From Lachnospiraceae bacterium (GTDB taxonomy: Bacteria > Bacillota > Clostridia > Lachnospirales > Lachnospiraceae), in assembly GCA_017634175.1 (NCBI GenBank), contig JAGBNY010000009.1, positions 1 to 58,482 on the forward strand: a DNA stretch of 58,482 bases, read 5' to 3'. The notes under the pieces are model-generated. The model searched no databases, had not been told where the DNA came from, and saw nothing but the letters and a program-made list of their open reading frames with translations. Position numbers and translations under genes: made by a program. Position 1 is the stretch's first letter; every line of letters begins with the position of its first letter. This document shows positions 16,473 through 24,264 of the stretch, piece after piece.

Positions 16473-17591
16473 TTACAGCATGAACCTGTCTCCCCGCTCC
16501 AGCACCACTTCAATCCCATCCTCTCCCCGATAGTAGGAGTTTGCCCTGATCGTGCCCCGGCTCTCTATGATGCAGTTCTCGATATGGGTATTGTCTCCGA
16601 TGTACACGTCGTTCAGTATTATGGAATTCTTTATATGGCAGTTGTTTCCCACAAAGACCTTCTTGAAAAGCACCGAATCTTCCACAGTCCCATTTATGAT
16701 ACACCCCGACGATATCAAGCTGTTCTGGATATTTGCCCCGACATTGTACTTGGCAGGGGGCAGGTCATCCACCTTGGAATATATGTCGGGATGGGTATTG
16801 AAGAAATAGTCCCTTACATCTTCCTTCAAAAAGTCCATATTGGTCTGATAATAGTCCTTGACAGTAGCTATATTCTTCCAATAGGTATCCAGCCTGAACC
16901 CATAGATCTTCTTCTGGTCCCTGTAGCGTATGATGACATCGCTCACGAAATCGTGCCTGTCCTCCTCCGCGCATTTCTCTATGAATTCGATAAGCTGCCG
17001 CCTCCTTATCACGTAGATGCCGCAGGAGATCGTGTTCGTCTTCGCCACCACCGGCTTTTCTTCAAAATCGACTATCCTCGAGTCCTCATTCATTCTGAGT
17101 ACTCCGAAACGGTCTACTTTCACATCCCCCGGCATTTCCTTATATACCACGGTTATGTCCGCCTTTTTATCAATGTGGTACTCAAGGATCCTATTGTAGT
17201 CCATTTTATAGACCCCATCCCCCGAGGCTATGATCACATAGGGCTCATGACTATCCCTCAGAAAGGACAGATTTTGATAGATCGCATCGGCCGTCCCCCT
17301 GTACCAGAAGCTGTTATCCGCAGTCTGGGTCGGAGTGAACACATATAATCCCCCCTGCTTACGCCCAAAATCCCACCATTTGGACGAGGAAAGATGCTCA
17401 TTCAAGGACCTGGCATTATATTGCGTAAAGACCGCGACCTTATTCACATGAGAATTCGACATATTGCTCAGGGCAAAGTCTATGCTCCTGTAGCTGCCGG
17501 CAATCGGCATGGCGGCGATGGCCCGTTTTTTGGACAGTTCCTTCATCCTATGATTGTTTCCGCCAGCTAGAATTATCCCTATCGCCCTCAT
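16473..17591 (-). CDS. glgD: glucose-1-phosphate adenylyltransferase subunit GlgD
   Basis: The second subunit of the bacterial ADP-glucose pyrophosphorylase, which makes ADP-glucose for glycogen. In Firmicutes GlgD is the regulatory or stimulating partner of GlgC. It has 372 residues, an N-terminal nucleotidyltransferase domain whose loop is altered to [17 protein letters not shown] and a C-terminal left-handed beta-helix with hexapeptide repeats. Several catalytic-loop positions differ from GlgC, as expected of GlgD. Its start overlaps the glgC stop as ATGA, so the two are translationally coupled. Confidence 0.93.
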   Translation of the reverse strand: MRAIGIILAGGNNHRMKELSKKRAIAAMPIAGSYRSIDFALSNMSNSHVNKVAVFTQYNARSLNEHLSSSKWWDFGRKQGGLYVFTPTQTADNSFWYRGTADAIYQNLSFLRDSHEPYVIIASGDGVYKMDYNRILEYHIDKKADITVVYKEMPGDVKVDRFGVLRMNEDSRIVDFEEKPVVAKTNTISCGIYVIRRRQLIEFIEKCAEEDRHDFVSDVIIRYRDQKKIYGFRLDTYWKNIATVKDYYQTNMDFLKEDVRDYFFNTHPDIYSKVDDLPPAKYNVGANIQNSLISSGCIINGTVEDSVLFKKVFVGNNCHIKNSIILNDVYIGDNTHIENCIIESRGTIRANSYYRGEDGIEVVLERGDRFML

Positions 17592-18862
17592 TTAGCCTCA
17601 CCTGCCTTTATCATGCTCTTCCCTGACGGCATGCTCAGTCCGTCAAAGTCCGCCTGCGTGAACGTCCCCGCAAGCACGCAGTTTTTCCCAACCCTAAGCG
17701 CATTGGGCAAGATGGAGTGCTCTCCGACGGTCACTAAGGAATTATTGTAGATGGAGGGGTCAGTGTCATTCGGCACCTCTTCCCCCGTCCCCATGATCAC
17801 CCTGTCTCCTATCTCGCAGTCCTCTGCGATTATGCACTTATCCAAAGTGCAGTTGGAGCCAATCACCGAATTATTCATTATGATAGAGTCCCGAATGACG
17901 GTCCCGGACCCGACCTTGACCCCGCAGCCTATGACTGAATTATATATCTCCCCATATATAGAAGACCCCTCGCCAATGATGCTTCTTCCAATCGCAGTCC
18001 CCCTGGCGATGAATTGAGGCGGGAGGATCTCGCTCTTAGTGTATATCCGCCAGTATTCCTCATAAAGATTGAATTCCGGGATGATGTCTATGAGCTCCAT
18101 ATTCGCTTCCCAATAAGAATGTAGCGTGCCGACATCCTTCCAATACCCATTGTACTCATAGGCAAAGAGCCGCTTTCCCTTCTCATGGCAATAGGGTATG
18201 ACATGCTTCCCAAAGTCTAGGCTGGGCTGGTCCTTCAAGGCAGTTATCGCTTCCTTCAAGGTCTCCCAGGAGAAGATGTAGATGCCCATGGATGCCAGGT
18301 TGGAATGTGGCACTTCGGGCTTCTCTTCGAACTCCACGATCTGCCGTTTCTCGTCCGTGATGACGATTCCGAACCTTTTTGCCTCTTCCATGGGGACGCT
18401 CATGGCCGCAATGGTGACATCCGAATTCGTCTGCTTGTGGAAGTCCAGCATCACCTCATAATCCATCTTATAGATATGGTCTCCCGAAAGGATTAGTACA
18501 TAGTCCGGATTATAGGTCTCCATGTACTCTATGTTTTGATAAATGGCGTTTGCAGTCCCTGTGTACCATTCACTGTGCATGTTCTTTTCATACGGGGGAA
18601 GCACCGTGACTCCGCCTATGTTTCTGTCCAGATCCCAGGGTATGCCAATCCCGATATGTGAATTTAGCTTCAATGGCTGATACTGAGTCATGACCCCCAC
18701 CGTATCTATCCCTGAATTAATACAATTACTGAGGGGAAAATCTATGATTCTGTACTTTCCTCCAAATGGGACCGCAGGCTTTGCCATATGGGTAGTGAGA
18801 ACTCCCAATCTGCTTCCCTGTCCGCCTGCTAAAAGCATTGCAATCATTTCTTTTTTAATCAT
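17588..18862 (-). CDS. glgC: glucose-1-phosphate adenylyltransferase catalytic subunit GlgC
   Basis: Catalyses ATP plus glucose-1-phosphate to ADP-glucose, the committed step of glycogen synthesis. The 424 residues include the pyrophosphorylase loop [14 protein letters not shown] at the N-terminus, the metal-binding [10 protein letters not shown] near 130 and the sugar-phosphate site [10 protein letters not shown] near 170. A C-terminal hexapeptide beta-helix follows. Start at ATG 18862 is behind GAGGTAAAG. It forms an operon with glgD; glycogen phosphorylase glgP lies 14 kb away on the other strand, and no glgA or glgB is in the window. Confidence 0.96.
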   Translation of the reverse strand: MIKKEMIAMLLAGGQGSRLGVLTTHMAKPAVPFGGKYRIIDFPLSNCINSGIDTVGVMTQYQPLKLNSHIGIGIPWDLDRNIGGVTVLPPYEKNMHSEWYTGTANAIYQNIEYMETYNPDYVLILSGDHIYKMDYEVMLDFHKQTNSDVTIAAMSVPMEEAKRFGIVITDEKRQIVEFEEKPEVPHSNLASMGIYIFSWETLKEAITALKDQPSLDFGKHVIPYCHEKGKRLFAYEYNGYWKDVGTLHSYWEANMELIDIIPEFNLYEEYWRIYTKSEILPPQFIARGTAIGRSIIGEGSSIYGEIYNSVIGCGVKVGSGTVIRDSIIMNNSVIGSNCTLDKCIIAEDCEIGDRVIMGTGEEVPNDTDPSIYNNSLVTVGEHSILPNALRVGKNCVLAGTFTQADFDGLSMPSGKSMIKAGEAK

Positions 18863-18956
18863 ATGGTCTTTACCTCGTGGAAAGCGAATATAATGTCTCC
18901 CTTACTATAACACATGAAATTATGTTTGGAAAGACAGCCGGCGCAATCCATATTCC

Positions 18957-18985
18957 TTGCCATTTCAAGGCTCAAAACGTATAAT
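18957..18985 (+). promoter_or_regulatory. sigma-A-like promoter of murC
   Basis: TTGCCA (18957-18962) and TATAAT (18980-18985) are 17 bases apart, giving a short leader of about 40 bases. Confidence 0.65.
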
Positions 18986-19032
18986 TATATAGAAAGAATT
19001 TTTGAGCGATCATGGAGGTAATCAGGGCTGGA

Positions 19033-20406
19033 ATGGATTTCAGTGAAAAAAAATTCATATATTTCATAGGCATTGGCGGGATAAGCATGAGCGGAATTGC
19101 GGAGCTGCTGCTAAATAAGGGCTTTAAAGTGTCAGGTTCCGACATGAATGAGAGTCCCATTACGAACACACTAAAGGAATTGGGGGCAGAAGTCTTTATC
19201 GGTCAGAGTGCCGACAACGTCCCTCTCGATGCTGATTATGTCGTCTATACCGCTGCGATCAAGCAGGACAATCCCGAGCTGATTGCGGCGAAAAAGCTTA
19301 ATCTGAAGCTTGTGTCCAGGGCAGAATTCTTAGGGCTTATAATGAAGTCCTATGATGAGTGCTTATGCGTGGCTGGGACCCATGGAAAGACCACTACCAC
19401 CGGCATGATTTCCGAGATTGCCCTGGCCGCTTCTAAGGATCCCACGATTTCGATAGGCGGAATGCTCCCGAGCATCGGCGGGAATTTCAAGGCAGGGTCC
19501 GACGCCCTCTTCATCTCCGAGGCTTGCGAGTACACCAACAGCTTCCTATCGTTTTTCCCTACAGTCGGGGTAATCCTGAATATAGAGGCCGATCACCTGG
19601 ATTTTTTTTCAGGGATAGAGGACATCCGGGATTCTTTCCACAAATTCGCCGCCTTGATTCCCGAGAACGGTACTTTGGTCATCAATGGGGATATGGATTG
19701 TCTCCCTCTGATATGCAGGGATATTCCAGCCAGAATTGTCACCTTTGGACAGGACAGCAAGAACGATTACTTCATTGACAACGTCAAATTCGATACCCAG
19801 GCCCGCACAACCTTCTCCCTCCATAAGAAGGGGGGCGAGACCGAGGTGCTTACACTAAGCGTGCCCGGCCTTCATAATGCGCTGAACGCTGCGGCCGCCT
19901 ATGCGGTGGCGGAAGTCCTTTGTATCTCCCCTGATACTATCAGGGAATCATTGATGAATTATCATGGCACCGCAAGGAGGTTCCAGATAAAGGGTGAAAC
20001 CAGCTCCGGAGCCATAGTCATAGACGACTATGCCCACCATCCGACTGAGATAAAGGCCACCCTCGCTACTGCGAACAAGGTGGACCACAACACGATCTGG
20101 TGCGTATTCCAGCCCCACACCTATTCCAGGACAAAGGCCCTCATGAATGAATTTGCGGATGTCCTAAAAAGCGCGGACAGGGTCATCCTTCCGGATATTT
20201 ACGCGGCAAGGGAGACGGACACCCTCGGGGTCAGTTCCGAGATCTTAGCCCGCGAGATAAACAAAAAAGGCGGCAGGGCTTACTATATCCCAAAATTTGG
20301 AGATATTAAAAAATTTTTAAGACAAAATTGTATCAACCAGGATCTGTTGATAACTATGGGAGCCGGAGATGTCTATAAAATAGGGGATGACATGATTTCA
20401 AATTAA
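19033..20406 (+). CDS. murC: UDP-N-acetylmuramate--L-alanine ligase MurC
   Basis: Adds the first amino acid of the peptidoglycan stem peptide, using ATP. The three Mur ligase domains are visible: an N-terminal FIGIGGISMSGIAELL Rossmann motif, the central P-loop AGTHGKTTTTGMI near residue 115, and the C-terminal domain with DDYAHHPTE near 335. I chose ATG 19033, which follows AGGG at five bases. An in-frame ATG at 19012 is directly followed by GGAGGT, which looks like a ribosome site rather than coding. The protein is then 457 residues, normal for MurC. It stands alone behind its own promoter. Confidence 0.94.
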   Translation: MDFSEKKFIYFIGIGGISMSGIAELLLNKGFKVSGSDMNESPITNTLKELGAEVFIGQSADNVPLDADYVVYTAAIKQDNPELIAAKKLNLKLVSRAEFLGLIMKSYDECLCVAGTHGKTTTTGMISEIALAASKDPTISIGGMLPSIGGNFKAGSDALFISEACEYTNSFLSFFPTVGVILNIEADHLDFFSGIEDIRDSFHKFAALIPENGTLVINGDMDCLPLICRDIPARIVTFGQDSKNDYFIDNVKFDTQARTTFSLHKKGGETEVLTLSVPGLHNALNAAAAYAVAEVLCISPDTIRESLMNYHGTARRFQIKGETSSGAIVIDDYAHHPTEIKATLATANKVDHNTIWCVFQPHTYSRTKALMNEFADVLKSADRVILPDIYAARETDTLGVSSEILAREINKKGGRAYYIPKFGDIKKFLRQNCINQDLLITMGAGDVYKIGDDMISN

Positions 20407-20407
20407 C

Positions 20408-20502
20408 CTATTCACATTTTCCACAATTTTTCCCACACAGTCCGCCTAAATCAAAGAATTGTTTTAGACACGAGCCCCAGCCCTTTATTAACATTATCCA
20501 CT
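20408..20502 (+). promoter_or_regulatory. cluster of DnaA-box-like sequences
   Basis: CTATTCACA (20408-20416), TTTTCCACA (20417-20425), TTATTAACA (20485-20493) and TTATCCACT (20494-20502) each differ by one base from TTATNCACA, in the same orientation. They come as two abutting pairs, 60 bases apart. They lie upstream of the dnaD-dnaC replication genes. Binding by DnaA is inference. Confidence 0.4.
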
Positions 20503-20786
20503 ATTTCCACTTTAAGCCATTTCCCAGCCCAACAAGAGGAGGGGTATCTTGCTTTTGAGTCATGGCGCAGTTATACTGTTTCCTTGGAGCCAAATTTAAG
20601 GATCTGTCTGTAAATGAATAACTTTTCATAATTTCAGACTGTGCCCCAAAAACGAGCGAACAGTCTGAAAAATGTGCCAGCGGCATATTTTGAGTGCCGC
20701 TTAGGCGCGCCAAGCGCGTCTGGCGCCGTTGAAAGCGGACAGCAGGGCACGAAACGCTTACTTTGCGAGTCCTTTTTGTGGCAGGG

Positions 20787-20815
20787 TTGACGCGTTTATG
20801 CGTCAAATCTACAGT
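20787..20815 (+). promoter_or_regulatory. dnaD promoter with palindromic operator-like site
   Basis: TTGACG (20787-20792) and TACAGT (20810-20815) are 17 bases apart. The -35 lies inside the perfect inverted repeat TTGACGC/GCGTCAA (20787-20793 and 20800-20806), a position suited to a repressor. The -10 is weak. Confidence 0.4.
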
Positions 20816-20857
20816 TTGCATAATTTTTGCATTTCATGTGCTTTCGGGGGAGGGGAC

Positions 20858-22036
20858 ATGGATAAGATTGCTATCAGGAGTCAGGCCAACGCCGGAACCA
20901 CCTGTATCTCGAACCTGTTCATTGACCGGTTCATTAAAGATGCGAACGAGATACAGCTTAAGGTCTATATTTATTTGCTGCGTTCCATTGGCGGGACAGA
21001 GGATATCTCTGTATCAGGCCTTGCCGATTTTTTTAATTATTCTGAGAGAGACATAGAGCGTTCTCTTGCCTATTGGGAGCGGCTCAAGGTGATTTCAGCC
21101 GAAAGAAGCGAAGGCCAGATCGTCGCTGTATGCATGAACGATTTGAGTTCGAGGTTCCGTAATGAGTTCGTTGATAAGGGCTCGAACGCCTCGCATATCG
21201 AGGAATCTCATGAGTATGCCAGCGATGATCCGGCGGCAGGTGTGCAGGCTATCGAGAGCAGCAAGGATGAATACGATAACATGGTCTCTGGGAGCGAAAC
21301 AGAGTCGTTAAGCCCGGCCGCCTCTCAAGACTCCATCTCCTTTTATCCTCAATACAAGCTGGACGAATTCAGGGAAAGGCAGGATGTGAGCGACCTCGTA
21401 TTTACTACTGAGGCCTACCTTGGGAGACCCTTGAATTCTTTCGCGGATACGAACAGTCTCCTCTATATGTATGACGAGCTTCATTTTCCTGTGGACCTGA
21501 TAGAGTACCTCATTGAGTACTGTGTCAACAATGGTAACAGGAGCATGAAGTACATTGAAAAGACCGCGGTTAATTGGGCCGAGGAAGGGATTAATACCAT
21601 TGAGAAGGCAAAGACCCTGGTAGGCAAGAACGGCCGAGAATATCATGAGGTCTTAAAGGCCTTCGGCCTGGGCGGCAGGAAGCCGGTACAGTCGGATATT
21701 GATTTTATCCGCAAATGGAAGGATGAGTATGGCTTCAGCATGGATTTAATCCTCGAAGCGGTGAATCGCACAATGAAGACCATTTCAACTCCCAGCTTCA
21801 AGTATGCGGATTCTATCCTCAAAAAATGGAAGGCCAGGAATATTTCCACCAAAGAGGAGATTGAGAAGCTCGACCTTGAATTTGAGCAAAACCAGATAGC
21901 GCGCCACGACAAGACCATAGAGTATCCCTCTTCAAAGCAGTTCAAGAGGCCTTCTCACCCTCCCAGGAACTTCCAGGAGCGCACCTACGATTTTGCGGAA
22001 TTGGAACGGAAGCTGGTGAAAAATGGCTCTACCTGA
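20858..22036 (+). CDS. DnaD-domain replication initiation protein
   Basis: A helicase-loading replication protein of the Firmicute DnaD/DnaB type, here 392 residues. The N-terminal part (about 1-100) looks like the winged-helix DDBH1 region (LKVYIYLLRSIGG, then LADFFNYSERDIERSLAYW). An acidic, low-complexity linker runs to about 160. Two DnaD C-terminal repeats (DDBH2) follow at about 175-250 and 265-335, the second with the YxxxI-like FKYADSILKKW. I chose ATG 20858 because GGGGGAGGGGAC precedes it; an upstream in-frame extension lacks that support. It overlaps dnaC by 14 bases. Such proteins load the replicative helicase with DnaI. Confidence 0.85.
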   Translation: MDKIAIRSQANAGTTCISNLFIDRFIKDANEIQLKVYIYLLRSIGGTEDISVSGLADFFNYSERDIERSLAYWERLKVISAERSEGQIVAVCMNDLSSRFRNEFVDKGSNASHIEESHEYASDDPAAGVQAIESSKDEYDNMVSGSETESLSPAASQDSISFYPQYKLDEFRERQDVSDLVFTTEAYLGRPLNSFADTNSLLYMYDELHFPVDLIEYLIEYCVNNGNRSMKYIEKTAVNWAEEGINTIEKAKTLVGKNGREYHEVLKAFGLGGRKPVQSDIDFIRKWKDEYGFSMDLILEAVNRTMKTISTPSFKYADSILKKWKARNISTKEEIEKLDLEFEQNQIARHDKTIEYPSSKQFKRPSHPPRNFQERTYDFAELERKLVKNGST

Positions 22037-22988
22037 CAGCAAGTATGATGAGATAATGCGTGAGTACGATAAGAAGCGCATGAAAAACACTATAATCGCC
22101 AGGAAATTCAAGGAAAGGCTCTTTAGCAAGATTCCAGGCCTTAAGGCGCTGGAGCAGGAGATAATCCACGTTTCCTCAGATTCTGCCAGACGCTATATCG
22201 AGGGCAACGACGAGGCCCTTAAAGGCTTGGATTTGAAGATTTCAGACCTGGCTGACAGACGCGCTAAGCTCCTCAGGGAGCATGGGCTTAGCCCGAACGC
22301 ATTGGAGATACAGTATGATTGCCCTAATTGCATGGATACTGGATTTACCCCTTTCGGAAGGTGCCATTGTCTCCAAAAAAAGCTCATAGATGCTCTGTAC
22401 GATGAATCGGGCATCATGGAGGTCTTATCTCGCGAGAATTTTTCTACCTATGACCCGGAAGTATACTCCGAGAATGTCCGCGATGAGATGAAAAGGGCTT
22501 ACAATGGAGCAATAGCTTTCGTGGACGAGTTCGATACGGTTTACCGGAACCTGCTTTTTATCGGCAATATTGGCAGCGGGAAGACCTTCCTTACGAATTG
22601 CATCGCAAAGGCTCTTTTAGACAAAGGATTCAATGTACTTTATTTTACATCCTATAATCTGTTCAAAATGATCTCCAACCATACGTTCAACCGCGGAATG
22701 GACAATACCGAGGAGATTAATTCATACAAAGACATATTTGGAGCGGATTTATTAATAATTGATGACTTAGGCACCGAAAGCAGCAATTCTTTCACGATGT
22801 CCCAGTTCTTCATTATTATAAATGAGAGGAACGAGAGGCATAAGCCAACTCTGATTTCAACTAATTTATCCTTGGAAAGCCTTTTGGACACTTATTCAGA
22901 AAGGGCTATGTCTAGATTGCTTGGCGGTTATGATGTGTACGCATTCTATAGTGCGGACATACGGCTTAAGAACACTGTGAGGGATTAA
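22023..22988 (+). CDS. dnaC: DnaC/DnaI-type helicase loader ATPase
   Basis: An AAA+ ATPase that helps put the replicative helicase on DNA. Of 321 residues, about 95-120 form a zinc-binding region with CPNCMDTGF and the CHC pair. The ATPase has Walker A GNIGSGKTF near 180, Walker B LLIIDDLG near 245, and the C-terminal arginine region ERAMSRLLGG. It overlaps the DnaD-domain gene by 14 bases and precedes prs by 2, so it is one transcript. In Bacillus the equivalent protein is called DnaI; which name applies is convention. Confidence 0.92.
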   Translation: MALPDSKYDEIMREYDKKRMKNTIIARKFKERLFSKIPGLKALEQEIIHVSSDSARRYIEGNDEALKGLDLKISDLADRRAKLLREHGLSPNALEIQYDCPNCMDTGFTPFGRCHCLQKKLIDALYDESGIMEVLSRENFSTYDPEVYSENVRDEMKRAYNGAIAFVDEFDTVYRNLLFIGNIGSGKTFLTNCIAKALLDKGFNVLYFTSYNLFKMISNHTFNRGMDNTEEINSYKDIFGADLLIIDDLGTESSNSFTMSQFFIIINERNERHKPTLISTNLSLESLLDTYSERAMSRLLGGYDVYAFYSADIRLKNTVRD

Positions 22989-22990
22989 TA

Positions 22991-24187
22991 GTGAAAATGT
23001 CAGTACACGAAGGTAAAAGGAAATTAGAAGGGCTTCCATATGGAAAATTAGGAGTGATATCCCTATCCGGATGCGAATCTCTATGCAAGCAGGTAGACCG
23101 CTACCTTGTCGATTGGAGGACTGAAAGAAAGAGTGAGCACCAAGGTTCTCTTGCTTATGAGGGCTATCAAAGAAACACCTATATGATTGATTCTGCCATT
23201 ACTCGTTTTGGCACCGGTGAAGCCAAGGGGGTCATAGGGCAGTCTGTCAGGGGGATGGATCTCTACCTTCTGGTCGATGTCTGCAACTACAGCATCTCAT
23301 ATCGGATGGGTGGTCACAAGAATTACATGAGTCCTGACGACCATTATCAAGACTTAAAACGAATAATAGGGGCCATAGGCGGCAGGGCGAGGAGGGTCAC
23401 GGTCATCATGCCCTTCCTCTATGAGGGCAGAAGGCTCACGAGGGAGTCCAGGGAGTCACTTGACTGCGCTTTGGCTCTTCAAGAGCTGGTCAGGATGGGC
23501 GTTGACAATATCCTGACCTTCGATGCCCACGATGCCAGAGTCCAGAATGCGATACCCCTAAGCGGCTTCGATACCGTGAGACCCGCCTATCAGTTCATGA
23601 AAGGCTTGCTTTGCAACGTAAAAAGCCTGAATATAGACTCCGATCACATGATGATAATCAGCCCTGATGAATCCGGCATGCATAGGGCAATCTATTTGGC
23701 CAACGTATTGGGGCTGGATCTCGGCACTTTCTATAAAAAGAAGGACTACAGCCGTTTGATAGATGGTAAGAATCCAATAATTTCTCATGAGTTCTTAGGG
23801 TCATCTGTAAAGGGCAAGGATTGCATTGTCGTCGACGATATGATCTCTTCCGGAGAAACGGCCTTGGACGTAGCCAGGGAATTGAAACGCATGCAAGCCG
23901 GTCGGATTTATCTGATGGCTACCTTCGGGCTCTTCACAAAGGGCTTGGAAGAATTCGACAAGGCTCATAGGGACGGGCTGATAACAAAGATTCTCACTAC
24001 TAATTGCATCTATCAGCCGCAGGAGCTATTGAACCGAGAATATTATATTTCCTGCGACATGAGCAAGTACATCGCATTCATTATTGACACATTGAATCAT
24101 GATTCCTCCATCAGCGACCTGCTGAATCCCATAAACAGGATTCAGTCTCTGGTTAAGCGCTACAGGGACGGCGAGGACCTGGATTAA
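22991..24187 (+). CDS. ribose-phosphate pyrophosphokinase paralogue
   Basis: Makes PRPP from ribose-5-phosphate and ATP, feeding nucleotide, histidine and tryptophan synthesis. The chain is about 398 residues, longer than the usual 310-320. It keeps the phosphate and metal site FDAHDARVQNAI near 178, the MPFLYEGRR region near 140 (PYxRQD-like but changed) and the PRPP-binding loop DCIVVDDMISSGETA near 275. The start is GTG 22991, eight bases behind GAGGG; ATG 22997 is possible. The extra length and altered N-terminal motif suggest a divergent paralogue or a specialised enzyme. It ends the dnaD-dnaC operon, before a terminator. Confidence 0.85.
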   Translation: MKMSVHEGKRKLEGLPYGKLGVISLSGCESLCKQVDRYLVDWRTERKSEHQGSLAYEGYQRNTYMIDSAITRFGTGEAKGVIGQSVRGMDLYLLVDVCNYSISYRMGGHKNYMSPDDHYQDLKRIIGAIGGRARRVTVIMPFLYEGRRLTRESRESLDCALALQELVRMGVDNILTFDAHDARVQNAIPLSGFDTVRPAYQFMKGLLCNVKSLNIDSDHMMIISPDESGMHRAIYLANVLGLDLGTFYKKKDYSRLIDGKNPIISHEFLGSSVKGKDCIVVDDMISSGETALDVARELKRMQAGRIYLMATFGLFTKGLEEFDKAHRDGLITKILTTNCIYQPQELLNREYYISCDMSKYIAFIIDTLNHDSSISDLLNPINRIQSLVKRYRDGEDLD

Positions 24188-24235
24188 GCTCCCCGCGTCT
24201 CCCCTGCAACAAGCGCTGCCTTCGGCACGGAAGTT

Positions 24236-24264
24236 AAGAAAAGCCCCTAATAGGGGCTTTTCTT
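24236..24264. terminator. bidirectional terminator overlapping a stop codon
   Basis: AAGAAAAGCCCC (24236-24247) pairs perfectly with GGGGCTTTTCTT (24253-24264) over a five-base loop. It ends the dnaD-dnaC-prs transcript on the plus strand and serves the opposing gene on the minus strand, whose last codons and TAG stop (24247-24249) lie inside the stem. Confidence 0.9.

Larger units (their letters stand above)
20407..20857. other. 450-base spacer with DnaA-box-like cluster and palindromes, before dnaD
   Basis: No credible gene. The first 100 bases hold four 9-mers one base off the DnaA box TTATNCACA (see the separate entry). From 20633 there are strong palindromes: TTCAGACTGT (20633-20642) with ACAGTCTGAA (20660-20669), GCGGCA (20680-20685) with TGCCGC (20695-20700), and GGCGC (20704-20708) with GCGCC (20723-20727). 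The base composition changes from AT-rich to GC-rich about 20650. The last part holds the dnaD promoter. Confidence 0.6.

Noticed and set aside
16584..17348. A 254-codon plus-strand frame opposite glgD
   Set aside because: Antisense shadow of a clear GlgD sequence; no family match or ribosome site.
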